Below, in pieces: positions 26,506 through 38,800 of a stretch of 64,000 bases of DNA. A model generated the notes under the pieces. It made no database searches. It was not told the DNA's origin and saw only the letters and a program-made list of their open reading frames with translations. A program made the position numbers and the translations under genes. Numbering within the stretch: the first letter of the stretch is position 1; each line of letters starts with the position of its first letter. The stretch is taken from NCBI RefSeq assembly GCF_027596085.1, contig NC_072450.1, positions 30,657,676 through 30,721,675 on the forward strand, in the 5' to 3' direction. This stretch comes from Anoplopoma fimbria (Eukaryota; Chordata; Actinopteri; Perciformes; Anoplopomatidae).

Positions 26506-28879
26506 ACTGGGTCCACCGCCGCTGGTTGGATTGCTGTGAAAAATGTATTCTGGGTCATTTCCAAATACAAATGTAGTCCTGCCTTTTGGAGATGTGGACT
26601 AATCAATCACTGTCATGTCTGACAGGTGATAGGGCTGGGAAGGGGAAGAACTTATTTTACTCAAATTTATGTACTCATTTTACACTTTTAAAATCATAAA
26701 ACACTGGAACAGTTATCCAAAAGATAATCTCAAAGAAAATGGCAGAAAGTTAAAACTCCTGCGGGTAACCTCCTTTATTGTTAAATCCCCTGAAAGCACT
26801 ATGAGCATCACAAAGATACATTTCCCTGCTGCATTGATCACTTGATGTTGTATTTTACCCATAGATAGAAATTATACAAAACTAAAGAAAGTAGCAATAC
26901 TACGCAAACAATAAATAAATAAGATAAATATAGTGGAGTAAAATCAAGTAGTTTGTAATGGAAAGGCTCAAAAGTTCAAATTGTCAAAAAAAGTGTCCTT
27001 TTTTAAATTAGCTAACCTCCACCACTGGCAGGCCATGTCAGGGAAGTTACCTCCTACCAATAATATCCTCAAATACAGAAAGTGCCACCAGGGAGAGTAG
27101 TTGTAGAAGAAAACAACTAATTGGCATCCAAATAAACTATTAAAAGCAATAAGGCACGAGGGAGGTCCATTGCCACTTTAACTCCAGGTTATCCAGCTTT
27201 CAGCAGCAATCTGTTCATCAGTGAAGATGCAGCATTTCCTTTTAGCAGAACAATATACAAAGATAAAAAAGTAGATAGTGGATTGAATCCTGACTTCTTG
27301 TATACCAAACTATTCAATCAGTGCACCGTTAACATGGGCGCATTGCAGCTAGGAGATCTTTATAAACTGGGCAAACATTCCTCAAGTCACACTGAACACT
27401 GAGCTAACATGACGACACACTCATGCTGCATGGCTTCATGGTTCTTTATCACAGCATGAAACAGGAATATCTCATTGGTTTTACTTCCACTAATCTGGCT
27501 TCAGGCCCTCCACATGGAGCATAAACACATGTTGTATATGATTTTATTTAATTTAGTGTGGAACTGGGTCAGCCACTAAAATTAGCTGAGCAGATTTGTC
27601 ATTTTTCAGTGGCGACTGGAGAGGAAAACCCGGAATCCTGAAAAGAAAGGGTAAAATGAGAGAACAATAGTGAATCATTTCCAAGATGGGTGTAGCATAT
27701 CCATGCTCTGCAGAGAGACAGATGGCATGGACTCCAGGCTGCATTGATTGGCTGCTTGGCAGAGATCCAGGACGAGACGGGTCTCCTGGCCTCTCAGCTC
27801 TCCCAGGAAGGCACTAGGGCAGCGGGCCTCGTCGGAGCTCAATGTCGGGTCTGTTCTCTCCATGTGGGTCAGGCCACCATCTGATGACCTAGCAGGTCTT
27901 AGCACATAGTGGATGGCCAATACTCCTGTCCCTATCCTTGTCTGAAGACCTGAGTGTATATATAAAGGAACGGAAGTCAGGGGAAGTTTACATTACTCCA
28001 CTTGTTTAAGAGAATCAGCAGCTGAAAACGGCAGGGAAAAAATTGTAGACGCCTTAAAAAAAAATCAATGTGAAGTGATACATTTAAATCCTGTAAGCAC
28101 TCATCCACACTAGCCCTTCAGACAGGAAGAACAACAGCTGTGTGATCAAGGTAATAAGATTAAATTAATTGTGCAATTTTCTCTCCTTTGGATAAATGCA
28201 GAGAAATGACAATGGATGATGCCAGGTGGCAGCAGCTGCTCCTTGTTCTTACACTCTGTGTGATCCACTGTGTGAGTGGGGGAGTCAGTTCACCAAGGCA
28301 GCACTAGAGGGAGAGCAGAAAATCAGGCTGAGCCTGACACCAAGGGTCTTAATTTAAGGTTTTCAATGTCATTCAGATATATTTAAATTTTGGTCCAGAC
28401 ATTATATACATATACATGAACAGAGCTCGAAATGCACACAGTTATAATAAAGAAAAGCTGCCATACCAAGATACGTGATTATAAATCTAGTACAGCTCAA
28501 AAGTTTAGGGTCGGCTGTTGATGTTCTTCTCCTGTCTCAGACAACATCTGACATCACATGAAGCAGTAGCTCGTCATTCAAACCAATGCGAGACGAGGTC
28601 TGTAGAGAGAAGATCTAAAAGGCTTTGACAGCTAGTCCAGATCGTAAAGTGGAAAAGTCATGTTTGTCTTCATCAAAATTTAGAGCTAAAGGAGAGTCTC
28701 TGTCACTCCTAAGTGTCGAGCTTTTATGCCACAATGCTCCAGCTTCCTGGTAGTTTAATACGCAATTTAATTAGAAATGTAAATTCAACAGTACCTTCCT
28801 TTATTGGAATTACCATTACTTAATAACCTTTGAATTCTTACCACCAGAGTGTACACCATTAGGCAAAAGTTTCTAACAG
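26506..28879. other. Non-coding interval, nothing recognised
   Basis: Short open frames only. The longest, on the minus strand at 27675-27920, lacks splice-site or similarity support. A TATATATAAA string at about 27956-27966 is not tied to any gene. Confidence 0.4.
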
Positions 28880-30985
28880 TTTCTACACAAGATGTCTATC
28901 TTATTAACTAAATTTAAAAAAGCGGACCATCTGCATTTAGTTCAATACCATGTCTCAATATAACAGAGGACTAACTTTAGTCCATCCCAGATTGACCATC
29001 TTGTTGATAGTGCTACAGGCTCACTGCGAATGACACTAGACTCTATAGCTCCTCTAAAAAAGAAGATAATAGAACAAAGGATGTTTGCTCCATGGTACAA
29101 CCCTCAAACCCACAAATTAAAGCAAACATCCCAAAAACTTGAAAGGATATGGCATTCCACCAATTTGGAAGATTCTTGGTTAATCTGGTGAGATAGTCTT
29201 AAAATATATAAGAAGGCACTCCATAATGCTAGAGCAGCCTATTATTCAGCATTAATAAAGAAAAAAAAGAACAACCCTAGGGTTCTCTTCAGCACTGTAG
29301 CCAGGCTGACAGAGAGTCACAGCTCTGTTGAGCCGTGTATTCCTATAAACCTCAGTAGTAGTGACTTCATGAACTTCTTTAATGATAAGATTCTAACTAT
29401 TAGAGACAAAATTAATAATCTCCTGCCCTCAACCAGTACCGATCTATCCTCAAATACAGTAACCTTAGAAACAGCTGGAGAACCTGATATATATTTAGAT
29501 GGCTTTTTTCCCATAGACCTCCACCAATTGACCTCAACAATTCTACATCTTAATCATCTACCTGTCTTTTGCTTAAGGAAGTTTTACCGTAGTTAGCACC
29601 TCTTTACTAGATATTATCAATCTGTCTTTACTAACGGGCCATGTACCACAGGCCTTCAAACTAGCTGTAATTAAACCTCTTCTTAAGAAACCCACTCTTG
29701 ATCCAGAGGTGTTGGCTAACTATAGACCTATCGCTGCGCTTAGCTGGTTTAAGTCATATTTATCAGATCGATCCCAGTTTGTATATTTAAATGATCAATC
29801 CTCAATAAACACCAAATTTTGACAAGACGTTCCACAAGGTTCTGTGCTTGGGCAAATTTTTGTTCACCGTATATATGCATCCTTTAGGCAATATTAGCAG
29901 GAAACACTAGATAAACTTTCATCGTTATGCAGAAGATACCCAATTGTATCTATAGATCAAGCTAGACGAAACCAACCAGTTCGCCAAATTTCAGCCATTC
30001 GTAAGGACATAAAAACCTGGATGACCTGCAACTTCCTGATGTTATTCTACTAGGCCCAGATCACCTTCGAAATCAATTATCTAGCAATATAGTTTCTCTA
30101 CATGGCATTGCTCTAGCATCCAGCACTACCGTAAAGAACGTCAGAGTTACCTTTGATCAGGATCTTTCTTTTAACTCCTATATAAAACAAATCTCAAGGA
30201 AAGCCTTTTTTCACTGAAATAAAATTTTGAAAATCAGGCAAATCCTGTCTCAAAGCGATGCAGAAAAATGAGTTACTGCATTTGTTACCTCTTGACTAGA
30301 TTACTGCAATTCCTTTTTAGCAGGCTGCTGTAATGAGTCTCTTAAATCTCTCCAGTTGATCCAGAATGCTGCAGCACAAAACTAAGAAAAGAAAATCATA
30401 TTACTCCAGTATTAGCTTCTCTGCTCTGGCTCCCTGTTAAATCATTAATTTAAAATCTTCTCACCTACAAAGCTCTAATTGGCCAGGCACCATCATATCT
30501 TAAGGAGCTTATAGTTCCATATTACCCAACTAGAAAGCTGCGCTCAATCAATGCAGGGTTAGGATGGGAGCCAGAGCCTTCAGTTATCAGGCTCCTCTTC
30601 TGTGGAACCAGGTTCCAGTTTCAGTCCGAGACACGCTCACCACTTTTAAGAGCAGGCTTAAGACCTTCCTTTTTGATAGCGCTTATAGTTAGGGCTGGTT
30701 CAGGTTCGCCTTGGTCCAGCCCCTAGATATGCTGCTATAGGCCTACACTGCCGGGGGACTACCTAGGATACGCTGAGCTCCTCTCTACCCACAGCTTATT
30801 ATTCATTCATTCATTCATTTTCCGTAACCTGCTTATCCAGTTAAGGGTCGCACGGGTGCTGGAGCCGATCTCAGCTGTCAATGGGCGAAGGCAGGGTACA
30901 CCGAGGACAGGTCGCCAGTCTGTCGCAGGGCACTGCTTATTATTATTCTATTATATGCACACACACTAACTCCTAATATTGTCTC
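28880..30985 (+). mobile_element. Decayed L2-type LINE, 5'-truncated and internally deleted
   Basis: Plus-strand remnants in several frames follow the order of an L2/CR1-group element: linker region (SIAPLKKK, APWYNPQTHKLKQ, ARAAYYSALI, FSTVARLTESHSS), then N-terminal reverse transcriptase (NYRPIAALS), then WFKSYLSDRSQFVYLN, DVPQGSVLG, HRYAEDTQLYL, and the 3' part (LTYKALIGQAPSYLKELIVP, then PLLWNQVPVSVRDTLTTFKS). The segment that should lie between NYRPI and WFKSYL, which holds the first catalytic motif, is missing, and the YADD box reads YAED. Multiple stops and frameshifts show that it is dead. A 131-bp unrelated insertion lies in its 3' region. Confidence 0.8.
30804..30934 (-). mobile_element. 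Short RTE/SINE-like retroinsertion with 10-bp target duplication
   Basis: A 131-bp segment with a (CATT)n end followed by TTCCGTAACCTGCTTATCC and GGTGCTGGAGCCGATCTCAG, a frequent teleost retroelement 3' end. It is flanked by a perfect 10-bp repeat GCTTATTATT (30794-30803 and 30935-30944). The simple-repeat tail is at the left, so the element is in minus orientation. A second, shorter copy is at 53913-54002. Confidence 0.75.
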
Positions 30986-33900
30986 AGAAAATAACATTTT
31001 TACTTACAGTGAAAAGCACTTTTCTTGATGCAGTTTAGCAAAGAGGTTACCAATAGCTAACGTTAATCACCAAACAACAACACACATTGTGAGACAATGG
31101 GGATAAGTTCTAATGTTTTTGGTTGTATTAGGCAGTTTTGGGACATTACTGTAGCAAATAGATTTATAAATGAAAAGAATTGCGCTTTTGCATTGATTTG
31201 CATTTACCTCAACCTGCTGTAAGCTTATTGAGTAGTAATACGTCTATAAGTATTATCTCTGAAGTGAGAAGATGAGAAGGATACAAACCTAAAGGTTGAG
31301 GTTTAACTAACAACATGTTTCTATGGTGTGAGATGGAGACTGTACAGCTAAAATTAGCAGCAGAACCTCAGCAATAATGCTGTTGGCAATATTGATTGTG
31401 TGTTGTATTTTTACTGCCTTTTGAACCCCTGCTGTGTGTCAGCATGATGCAGTTAAGCTTAGATGGGAAACGCTGTGTGTTTTTTTGTGTCTCATAGGCC
31501 ATATTCACAATAATGTGGATACATTTAAAGACATCCCTCAGATAGATAGGCTTCCATCCAAACTAGTGTTCCCAGATCGTTTTTTACAGCGCCTTTCAGA
31601 CATTGCACCTACTGTTATATTTACTGTATTATACAAGTATGTAATTTGAGTAAAAAATGTAAAAAATGTAAAAAGCTGTCTGTCCTCCCTGAAACACCTA
31701 TACATTAGGATTAGCATGAATGAGAAGAACAGCTTTGGGCCCAGTTAAATTACCACTTGTGTTAAACTGTGTGCGAAATGTGAAATAGTGCATAATGTCA
31801 AAAAAAATGTAATCAGTCCAAAGTAATTGTTTTTCCACCATTTGTTTCGGTCTAAAATGCCACTGACCATATCTGTAAAGATCAGCAAGTGCATTGGCCA
31901 GTGGTGACCTGGCTTTCTTCTTATTATTTTATTTTATTCCAGGTTACCATTTAGACTACTGAACACTGCAGTCATAACTGTGAGCCACTTTTACACACAC
32001 TCGGGCAATGTTCAAGGCACTGCTACCCCAACATCCGCTTACTCTCTCTGTTCTCCTACCGCCTACTCATCCACCCACACACACTCTCCCAGTAAGAGTG
32101 CACAGCCCTCCAGCATCCTGTGTTACTGGTGGTCAAAGCACCACGGCGTCCCCTGAAGCTGGAGCCAATTACTCCCAGCAGCCCCAAACACTGTTAACAG
32201 ACCGGTGTATATTTCTGTCATCTCAGGGCACACTTTTGACATCTGGAGATCACTACATGACTGCTGACCCATCAAAAATTGGAATGGGATGAAAACAGAC
32301 ACTGTCCTCCAGAAAAAGACCAAGATGCTGGCACATGCACAACACAAGGTTCAGCATCTGTTCAGAGTCTGTGAATTAGAGTCTGTTCACAGTGCACAGT
32401 CTTGCACAGATTTCATACATTCTTTTGGACAGTAAATATCACAACTGGGACAACTTTTATTTTGCCAAAGACCACTACCAACGCAGGTCAAAGGTCACCA
32501 AAAAACAACGTTTTGTTGCGGCCCTCAGGATCTGATACTGACCCAAAAGGCACCCTTTAGTGTAAATAAAGTGATTTATTTGTCAGTCCAAGTTTTTTTT
32601 TATATGAAATCAACATGACACTTTGTGATTCTAATTAATTGTCTCTTAAAAGCTTATGTTATTAAAGCAGAGGTGAAGCTTTCATGAAGTCAGCTTATTA
32701 TTAATATTATAATAATTATCATTGTTATTCTTATTGTTATTCATTTTTCATTCTTCTTCTTTATCTTATTATTATTATCATTATTATTTTTATAACTTCA
32801 AAGTAGCTTACCTTTTAAGTAAAAGGCCTTATCAGCTCTTTGAATGGCTTTGCCTCATAACCACAAATACCTACACAGGTTTAGTCCCAGGTCAGTAATT
32901 ACTTATATTATTATTGTAATATATAATGTACAATATATATAATATTATGTAAAATAAAGTCGGTGGTGGTACCAAGTCCAGAGGTTTTTAAATTAATCAA
33001 AATGGTGCATCACCATGTTTTTTCTAGAAAAACGCCACTGTCTGCAGCTTATTAAGACTACCTCTGGTTTAATGTCAGCTTTGACCCTTCAGTTGAACCT
33101 TTGATGCTCCTATTTTTAGTTGTAGTCTTAATTAATGGCCCTCACATAATTAGCATAATTGATGCTTGCTTCAATTCTCCATAGTGGATCACCTAATACA
33201 ATTCTATTATTTATTAGAAAGAATTAGACTATAGATATAATTACAGAATATGCAATTCTGCTGCCTATTTTATACACACTTTATACAAGTTAATTTGCAA
33301 CTCTCCTTTTCCCCTTTTGCTGTATTGTAAGTAAAGTGTTTGGTTGGATATTTATACAGCGAGCAGTAGACATACATTCCAATTCATGGAGGAAGACAGA
33401 TTTTGACCCACATTGCCATGGGAAAAAGATGAATAAAAACACAATTTAGTTCATAAGAAGATGTGAAGATGGAACATACAATCATTTTTATTTTCATAAT
33501 ATCATGTTTATTCTCAAATGCACAAAGAATACAATCATACACTTTACATCTCATTTTTCCTTCCCCCCACCCCCAATCAATCCCCCCTCAAGTTCCTACC
33601 TCCAAGTTACCCCAACGTTCTGGGTTTTATTTAACTCATTTCCTTTTTTTCTCTCTCCGTAAGACATGATTTATTACATTTGCATGAATAAATGCCATAT
33701 AGGGCTTTTATTTTTGAAATGTTATCAGTGTGTGTGCTCTTATCAGAGCTCCTCTGTGTAGCTGGCCCGGCTGTGTGTGCATTTTAGTGCATGTGAACCT
33801 CTGCTGTGACCCAGAGTCTAGCTAACCTCTACCGCTCTGCACTGCCCTCATACGGCGGTTACAGCTGACTTTGTTTGCAGCGTTCATGTCGTTGGCACCG

Positions 33901-34587
33901 TTAGCTGCTAGCCACCGGCTCAGCCATCCCAAAGTTGAAAGGCGTATTGAAGCATCAGCTTTTTAATTTTAAATTTATCACCATGAACTTTTTTAAAATT
34001 GAAATATTTAGTCATGTCATTGTAACCTTTCAATACCCAGCCGTTTTTAAAGATTAACACTCATACCGTCATTCAAAACCAGTCATTCACCCCTAACCCT
34101 GCATTGGGCAGGTGACTCCTCTTAAGAGGTTAAGAATTTCTGACTCAGCAATTAAAAAAAACAGCACAATAGAATATTTGTAAAGAAAAAAACACATCTT
34201 ATATTTGCCTTTCAAATCAATTCCCAACTGGCCACAGCTGGCGTTCAGAATGTGGGCATTGCTGGCCCAAACCAAAGCTCATACTCAGACGAAGATGTCG
34301 AAGACATTAAATCCAGACTAGTTCTCACAAGCATAGAATTTCAAGATGCAAAAAACACACGCGCTTAACACTGGCCTTTGGCTTGGCACAAGCTGGCACA
34401 GAGGCCGGGTAATTGGCCTCTCACACACTCCGCTCCTCTAGAGCCGAACAAATAGAGAGACAAAGACGGCAGAGTCAGCTGGCACGTGAATAGAGAGCCA
34501 GCCAGAGATTTCCCCAGCAGACAATGCAGAGTGCAGCGACCACGAGACAAAGCGTTCACTTAACCACATCGCTGTCCTGGCATCAAG

Positions 34588-34588
<1 letters not shown>
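30986..34588. other. Non-coding interval, weak transcript-like segment
   Basis: Mostly AT-rich sequence, with a TTA/ATT low-complexity stretch at about 32695-32795. A segment at about 31942-32590 is preceded by a polypyrimidine tract ending CAG and ends with an AATAAA, so it could be a terminal exon of a non-coding transcript. That is only a pattern and no protein is supported. Confidence 0.3.
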
Positions 34589-34664
<76 letters not shown>

Positions 34665-34677
34665 TTTGTTTGTTTGT
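34589..34677. repeat. (TG)n plus (TTTG)n compound microsatellite
   Basis: TG to 34660, followed by four TTTG units. Confidence 0.97.
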
Positions 34678-35171
34678 GCAGCCTTGCCAGATGGACAACA
34701 GTGAGGGATCCTATGTGTTCGGTCTAAAGGGACTTGCCCGAGCGCTCCTTTAGGACATTTCTCCACGAGAGAAAATCAACTCGACTCTGCAGAACACTGA
34801 GTATTGTCTCAGCACAGAGAGTGTGAGAGAGAGAGAGAGAGAGAAGTAGAGGAGTAGAAACCTCTGTCTACCTGCAGGTCATTCCCCTGTGGCAGCAGAC
34901 AAAACAAGCCTTATGGAGAGCTTCACTGGGTGTGAAGCTCTCAGGGGCTCCGCAAACAAGCACGTTCCTTTTTTTTTACAAGTAATTTAATGAACTTCAA
35001 TTTCAATTAATGGATGAACAGTCTTGTAAAACCTGCAGTGCACTCTTACTCAGCTTAGGAGCTGCTGTAAAGATCTATGGGGCTTTTATTTTTGAAAAAT
35101 ACACAGCCTTGTTCTGAGTTCCCTGTGACTATACTTTAACTTCTGGGGCTTTTATTCTGAAGAAACTAGGT

Positions 35172-35243
35172 AATGGTAATGGACTGGTATTGGAATAGTG
35201 CCTTTCTGGTCTTCCGGCCACTCAAAGCTCTGCTGTTACAGCC
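35172..35243 (-). repeat. SINE 3'-part fragment
   Basis: GTGCCTTTCTGGTCTTCCGG and CCACTCAAAGCTCT match the tail part of the SINE-type elements at 55870-56178 and 56600-56855. The tRNA-like head is absent. Confidence 0.45.
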
Positions 35244-35508
35244 CCGGACATATTTTTGAAATGTGTTTCTTTTGTATGGCTGTATTTTGTGTGAGAGTGA
35301 GTGCTCTGTCTTGTGAGGATCCTTTGCATCAATTTAGGTGTCTCTCTCCCTGATTGGCTGGAGTCTAGGGAGTGGTCTGGAGTGTGTGTGCTGCTGACTG
35401 GTCCATCCATGAACTGTAGGCTTTCCAGGAGTCTGCTAACCTGTGATCATTCCTGAAGACTTTGTTCAGACTTAGTGCCCTTGTTGGCATTGTGAGTATT
35501 TAAATTAA

Positions 35509-35889
35509 AGCTAGGGTGGGCGATTTTGGAGAAAACAGCCGTTGAGATTGTCGCGTGCTCTCTGGCCTCTCCCTGCCACGCTACTGGCTCCTCCATCGTT
35601 CATGTGAATTCAGTTACATTGATAGGAAGACGAAACACGCAGGGACGCACCAACGTCTGCTGCCAAGGTGACCGGACAGTCCCACAGCCAATAAGAACGG
35701 AGAATCGGAGCCTCGCTCTGATTGGTCAAAGTGTACATGAGCGGTGGCAATTTTTGGGTGCGGCCCACAGAGGCAGGGGAGAGCAAAGTTATGAGCAGAT
35801 ATTCTCAGAGCACTTCACCTACATATAGCTGACTGGCTATTAGGACAGTTTTGCCAAATATTACAGTAAAGAAATTACCCACCCTAGCT
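35509..35889. mobile_element. MITE with TTAA target duplication
   Basis: A 381-bp element with terminal inverted repeats AGCTAGGGTGGGCGATTT and its near-complement AATTACCCACCCTAGCT, flanked on both sides by TTAA (35505-35508 and 35890-35893). It is non-coding inside. The TTAA flanks suggest piggyBac-type mobilisation, though the terminal bases are not the usual CCC, so the superfamily is inferred. Confidence 0.7.
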
Positions 35890-35893
35890 TTAA

Positions 35894-38800
35894 TAGAATA
35901 TTTTTGTTTGAAATAGCACGGAAACTTGAGGGGGTCAACTGCTATTTTATTTTATGATCTTTTCTACCGTTTTGCTGTATCCGAGGGTGCCAAATTTAGT
36001 AACAACTGTTAACTGTCAACTGTTGACGGTTTACTGTGAGATTTACTACAAACACTATTAATTTCCATATTAAAATGTTACAAATTACATAAATCTACCA
36101 AAAAAAACTGTCAAATAGTAATAAAGACCATGAATATTGATACATTTTCACATATGACTGAAGAGCTCCATGCTATAAGACAGATAAATGGACAAAGATT
36201 CCTCTGAATCAGGTGAATAGTATCAGGCTTGTTGCTGTCTGGAGGCTGAATCAAAGTATTAAGACCAGAGCTCGCTTGGACCTGGAAGTGAAGGTTGAGT
36301 CTAGTTGGAGGCCTTTCTTTTCTCCCAACCTCCCATCTCTGTGGCTCTCTGGTGGTTTATGGCTACAGACATGTTAGTAACTAAATCTGCCGTTTTGGGC
36401 AAAAATAACATTTCATAACTACTAACAAATGTTTTGACAATAACATAGATTTATGTTTGAAGTTTGAATGCTTTGTTTCCCTGTTTACAGCCAAACTGTG
36501 TGTTTCAAGTCAAGTTGCATTTAGGTGCATTTGAATGCTCAAAATTTCTATCTTCCAGCATAAGAAAATTATCCAAGAAGTTTTGAATAAAACTTGCTTG
36601 TAAATTCGCGAAGTTTAAATTTGTGCAACTTTATAGTTAAAATACATAATTGGACATTGTTTTGATAACATACAGTTGGTTTATGGAATCTGAAAGCTGA
36701 AGACCTCATGTCGTGTCTTCAGTATAACATGCATGTCTTCTATAAATAGAGCATCTTCCATCATGATTACAGACGTGCTTGCTGAATTGCATTTGAACGG
36801 TAAAGAGGTCCTCTTCTTGTGTTGATAACCCTTCTCCGACCTCAGAGTCACATTAAGTGCTCATTCAGAGACGGACACAATCTAAACCTATACCCTCACT
36901 CAGACTCACATAAGTCTGAGGTTTAAAATAGCTCAGCTCAACTCACAGGAAACAAAGGCAATTCATTTAAGGATGGCAGCCTCCAGCCGGGCCTCGTCTT
37001 ACCTCACTTCTCTGAAGACATGAGAGACAGACAGCAAACTGCAAACTCAACACATTTACCTTCTCCGCTGTGTTTTCCACACATTTTTATACTCTTTACA
37101 ACCTGCCGGGGGAAAGACAGGAAGAGTCTGTTTTTTTTTTTTACTGTCCATGCTGATGCTGCAATAAAAAAGCTCCCAAGAACCCTCTGTCTCCTACAGG
37201 GGGATGAGATCTTCTATCTTTTTATAGCAGTATTTGGACCTCACAGACAGATGTGGGACAGTAACCTGAAGAGGACTGACAACAATCTCATTTATTACTT
37301 TAAAAAACAGCTTCTTCACAATACTAACTTCCAGTTAGTGTTGCTTGGGAAGATGCTTTAATCAAGTGTCATTTTTGATCCCTTCCTTACCGTCTTTCAC
37401 GTTTACATAAGAGAAAAGGGTTTTGCTAAAGATTTAGTATACATACAGTGTTTTAGTTTAAGGGTAACTTCCATATTCTGTTTTCATTTCCCATGTGTGT
37501 GTGTTTAAGTGACAACACCTTTTGAAGTTGGTCCATATTGAGGGTGAGTGCTACAGATGTCATCGCTCGGGGAAACTCCTCACCGTCCAATGTTTCCATT
37601 GACAGGTCAGATTGTTGTTAGAAGTAAAACCATTATGGAAAGAATCGTATGTCGTCTTTTTTTCTGTGGTTAAAGTCTGATTTGTAGAAAACAAATGCAT
37701 GTGCATTATGAGCTGTAAAAGTATATCTACAAGGGCAGCAGTGAATATTTTGGTGTTAGAGGGTTATTGTCAGTGTATGACTGATGTTGAAACTCTCGTC
37801 TGTTCTGTAGCCTCCGAGAGGAGAGGAGTTGAAGCAGGTTGTGAAAGGTCTGCAGGGATGTGTCCAGATTCTGGAGGTGTTTCTGTCCAATACACAGAGG
37901 TAACCCTTTAATGGCTTTAAAGAATTACTGTAAAGCGGAGTTGTCTGCTCTCACCTTGCACATTTTGATGCTTTTGCTGGCATCTCATGATCTATTTCTT
38001 CTATATCTTTTTTTTCAGGTTATCCAAAGAATTCACATTAACAATATTATTGCGATATCTCTCTTTACTAGCAGCTGTTGCGCAAATAATTCTGCATTTG
38101 ATAATTCTACTACTGCCGACATGCGGAAGAATCAGCTGTTATTGGAGTGATTAGCGAGCGATCAGCCCTTCCGAGCTGACTTTTTAAGTCACGGTTTGAG
38201 GCTTTGAGGAGGGCACTGGATGCAACCGAGATCTTTCATTTTCTAATAAATGCTTATTTTGTTCTCAACAACTATTGTGAAGTTCACAAATAACCGATAA
38301 GGAACAAAAGCATAAATGCTCTCCATTACGACAGGGACTTCAGCCACTGGAAGAGCTATGTGTGAGAGAACAGACAACGAAACCGGAAGGAAACGAGTGA
38401 GACGTGTGTTGACCAAATGTATGGGTCCATAATCTAGAAAACTTTGTTTAGTAACTGTTCATTTTAAAGTAAATTTGATGTCTGTGTGGGAAAGATAGTT
38501 ACAGCACTGCAGGTCTTGCTCTAAATGAGTCTGTTTGAGCTTAAGGAGGAAGATTTTAGAGGAAGTTCTTAAGTATCAAGCAAAACCGTTTTTTTTTTTT
38601 ATTAAAGAGTAGTGCAATCGTATTATCTGTAACCAAGCAACCAATGTACTTCCTGTTTAAACCAGCACCCACCTGCTCAGTGTACGTGAAAAGGCATGTG
38701 ATATTCGTTTTCAGAGGAGCAAGTCTGGACGGAAATCATTTCGAACAAGATGCTGAAAAATCGATTTCGTTTTAAAACCCTGATTTTAAATGAAAACGTA

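Noticed and set aside
27675..27920. 81-codon minus-strand frame with plausible residue composition
   Set aside because: No similarity that I recognise, no flanking splice support and no conservation evidence; kept only as a remark on the interval.
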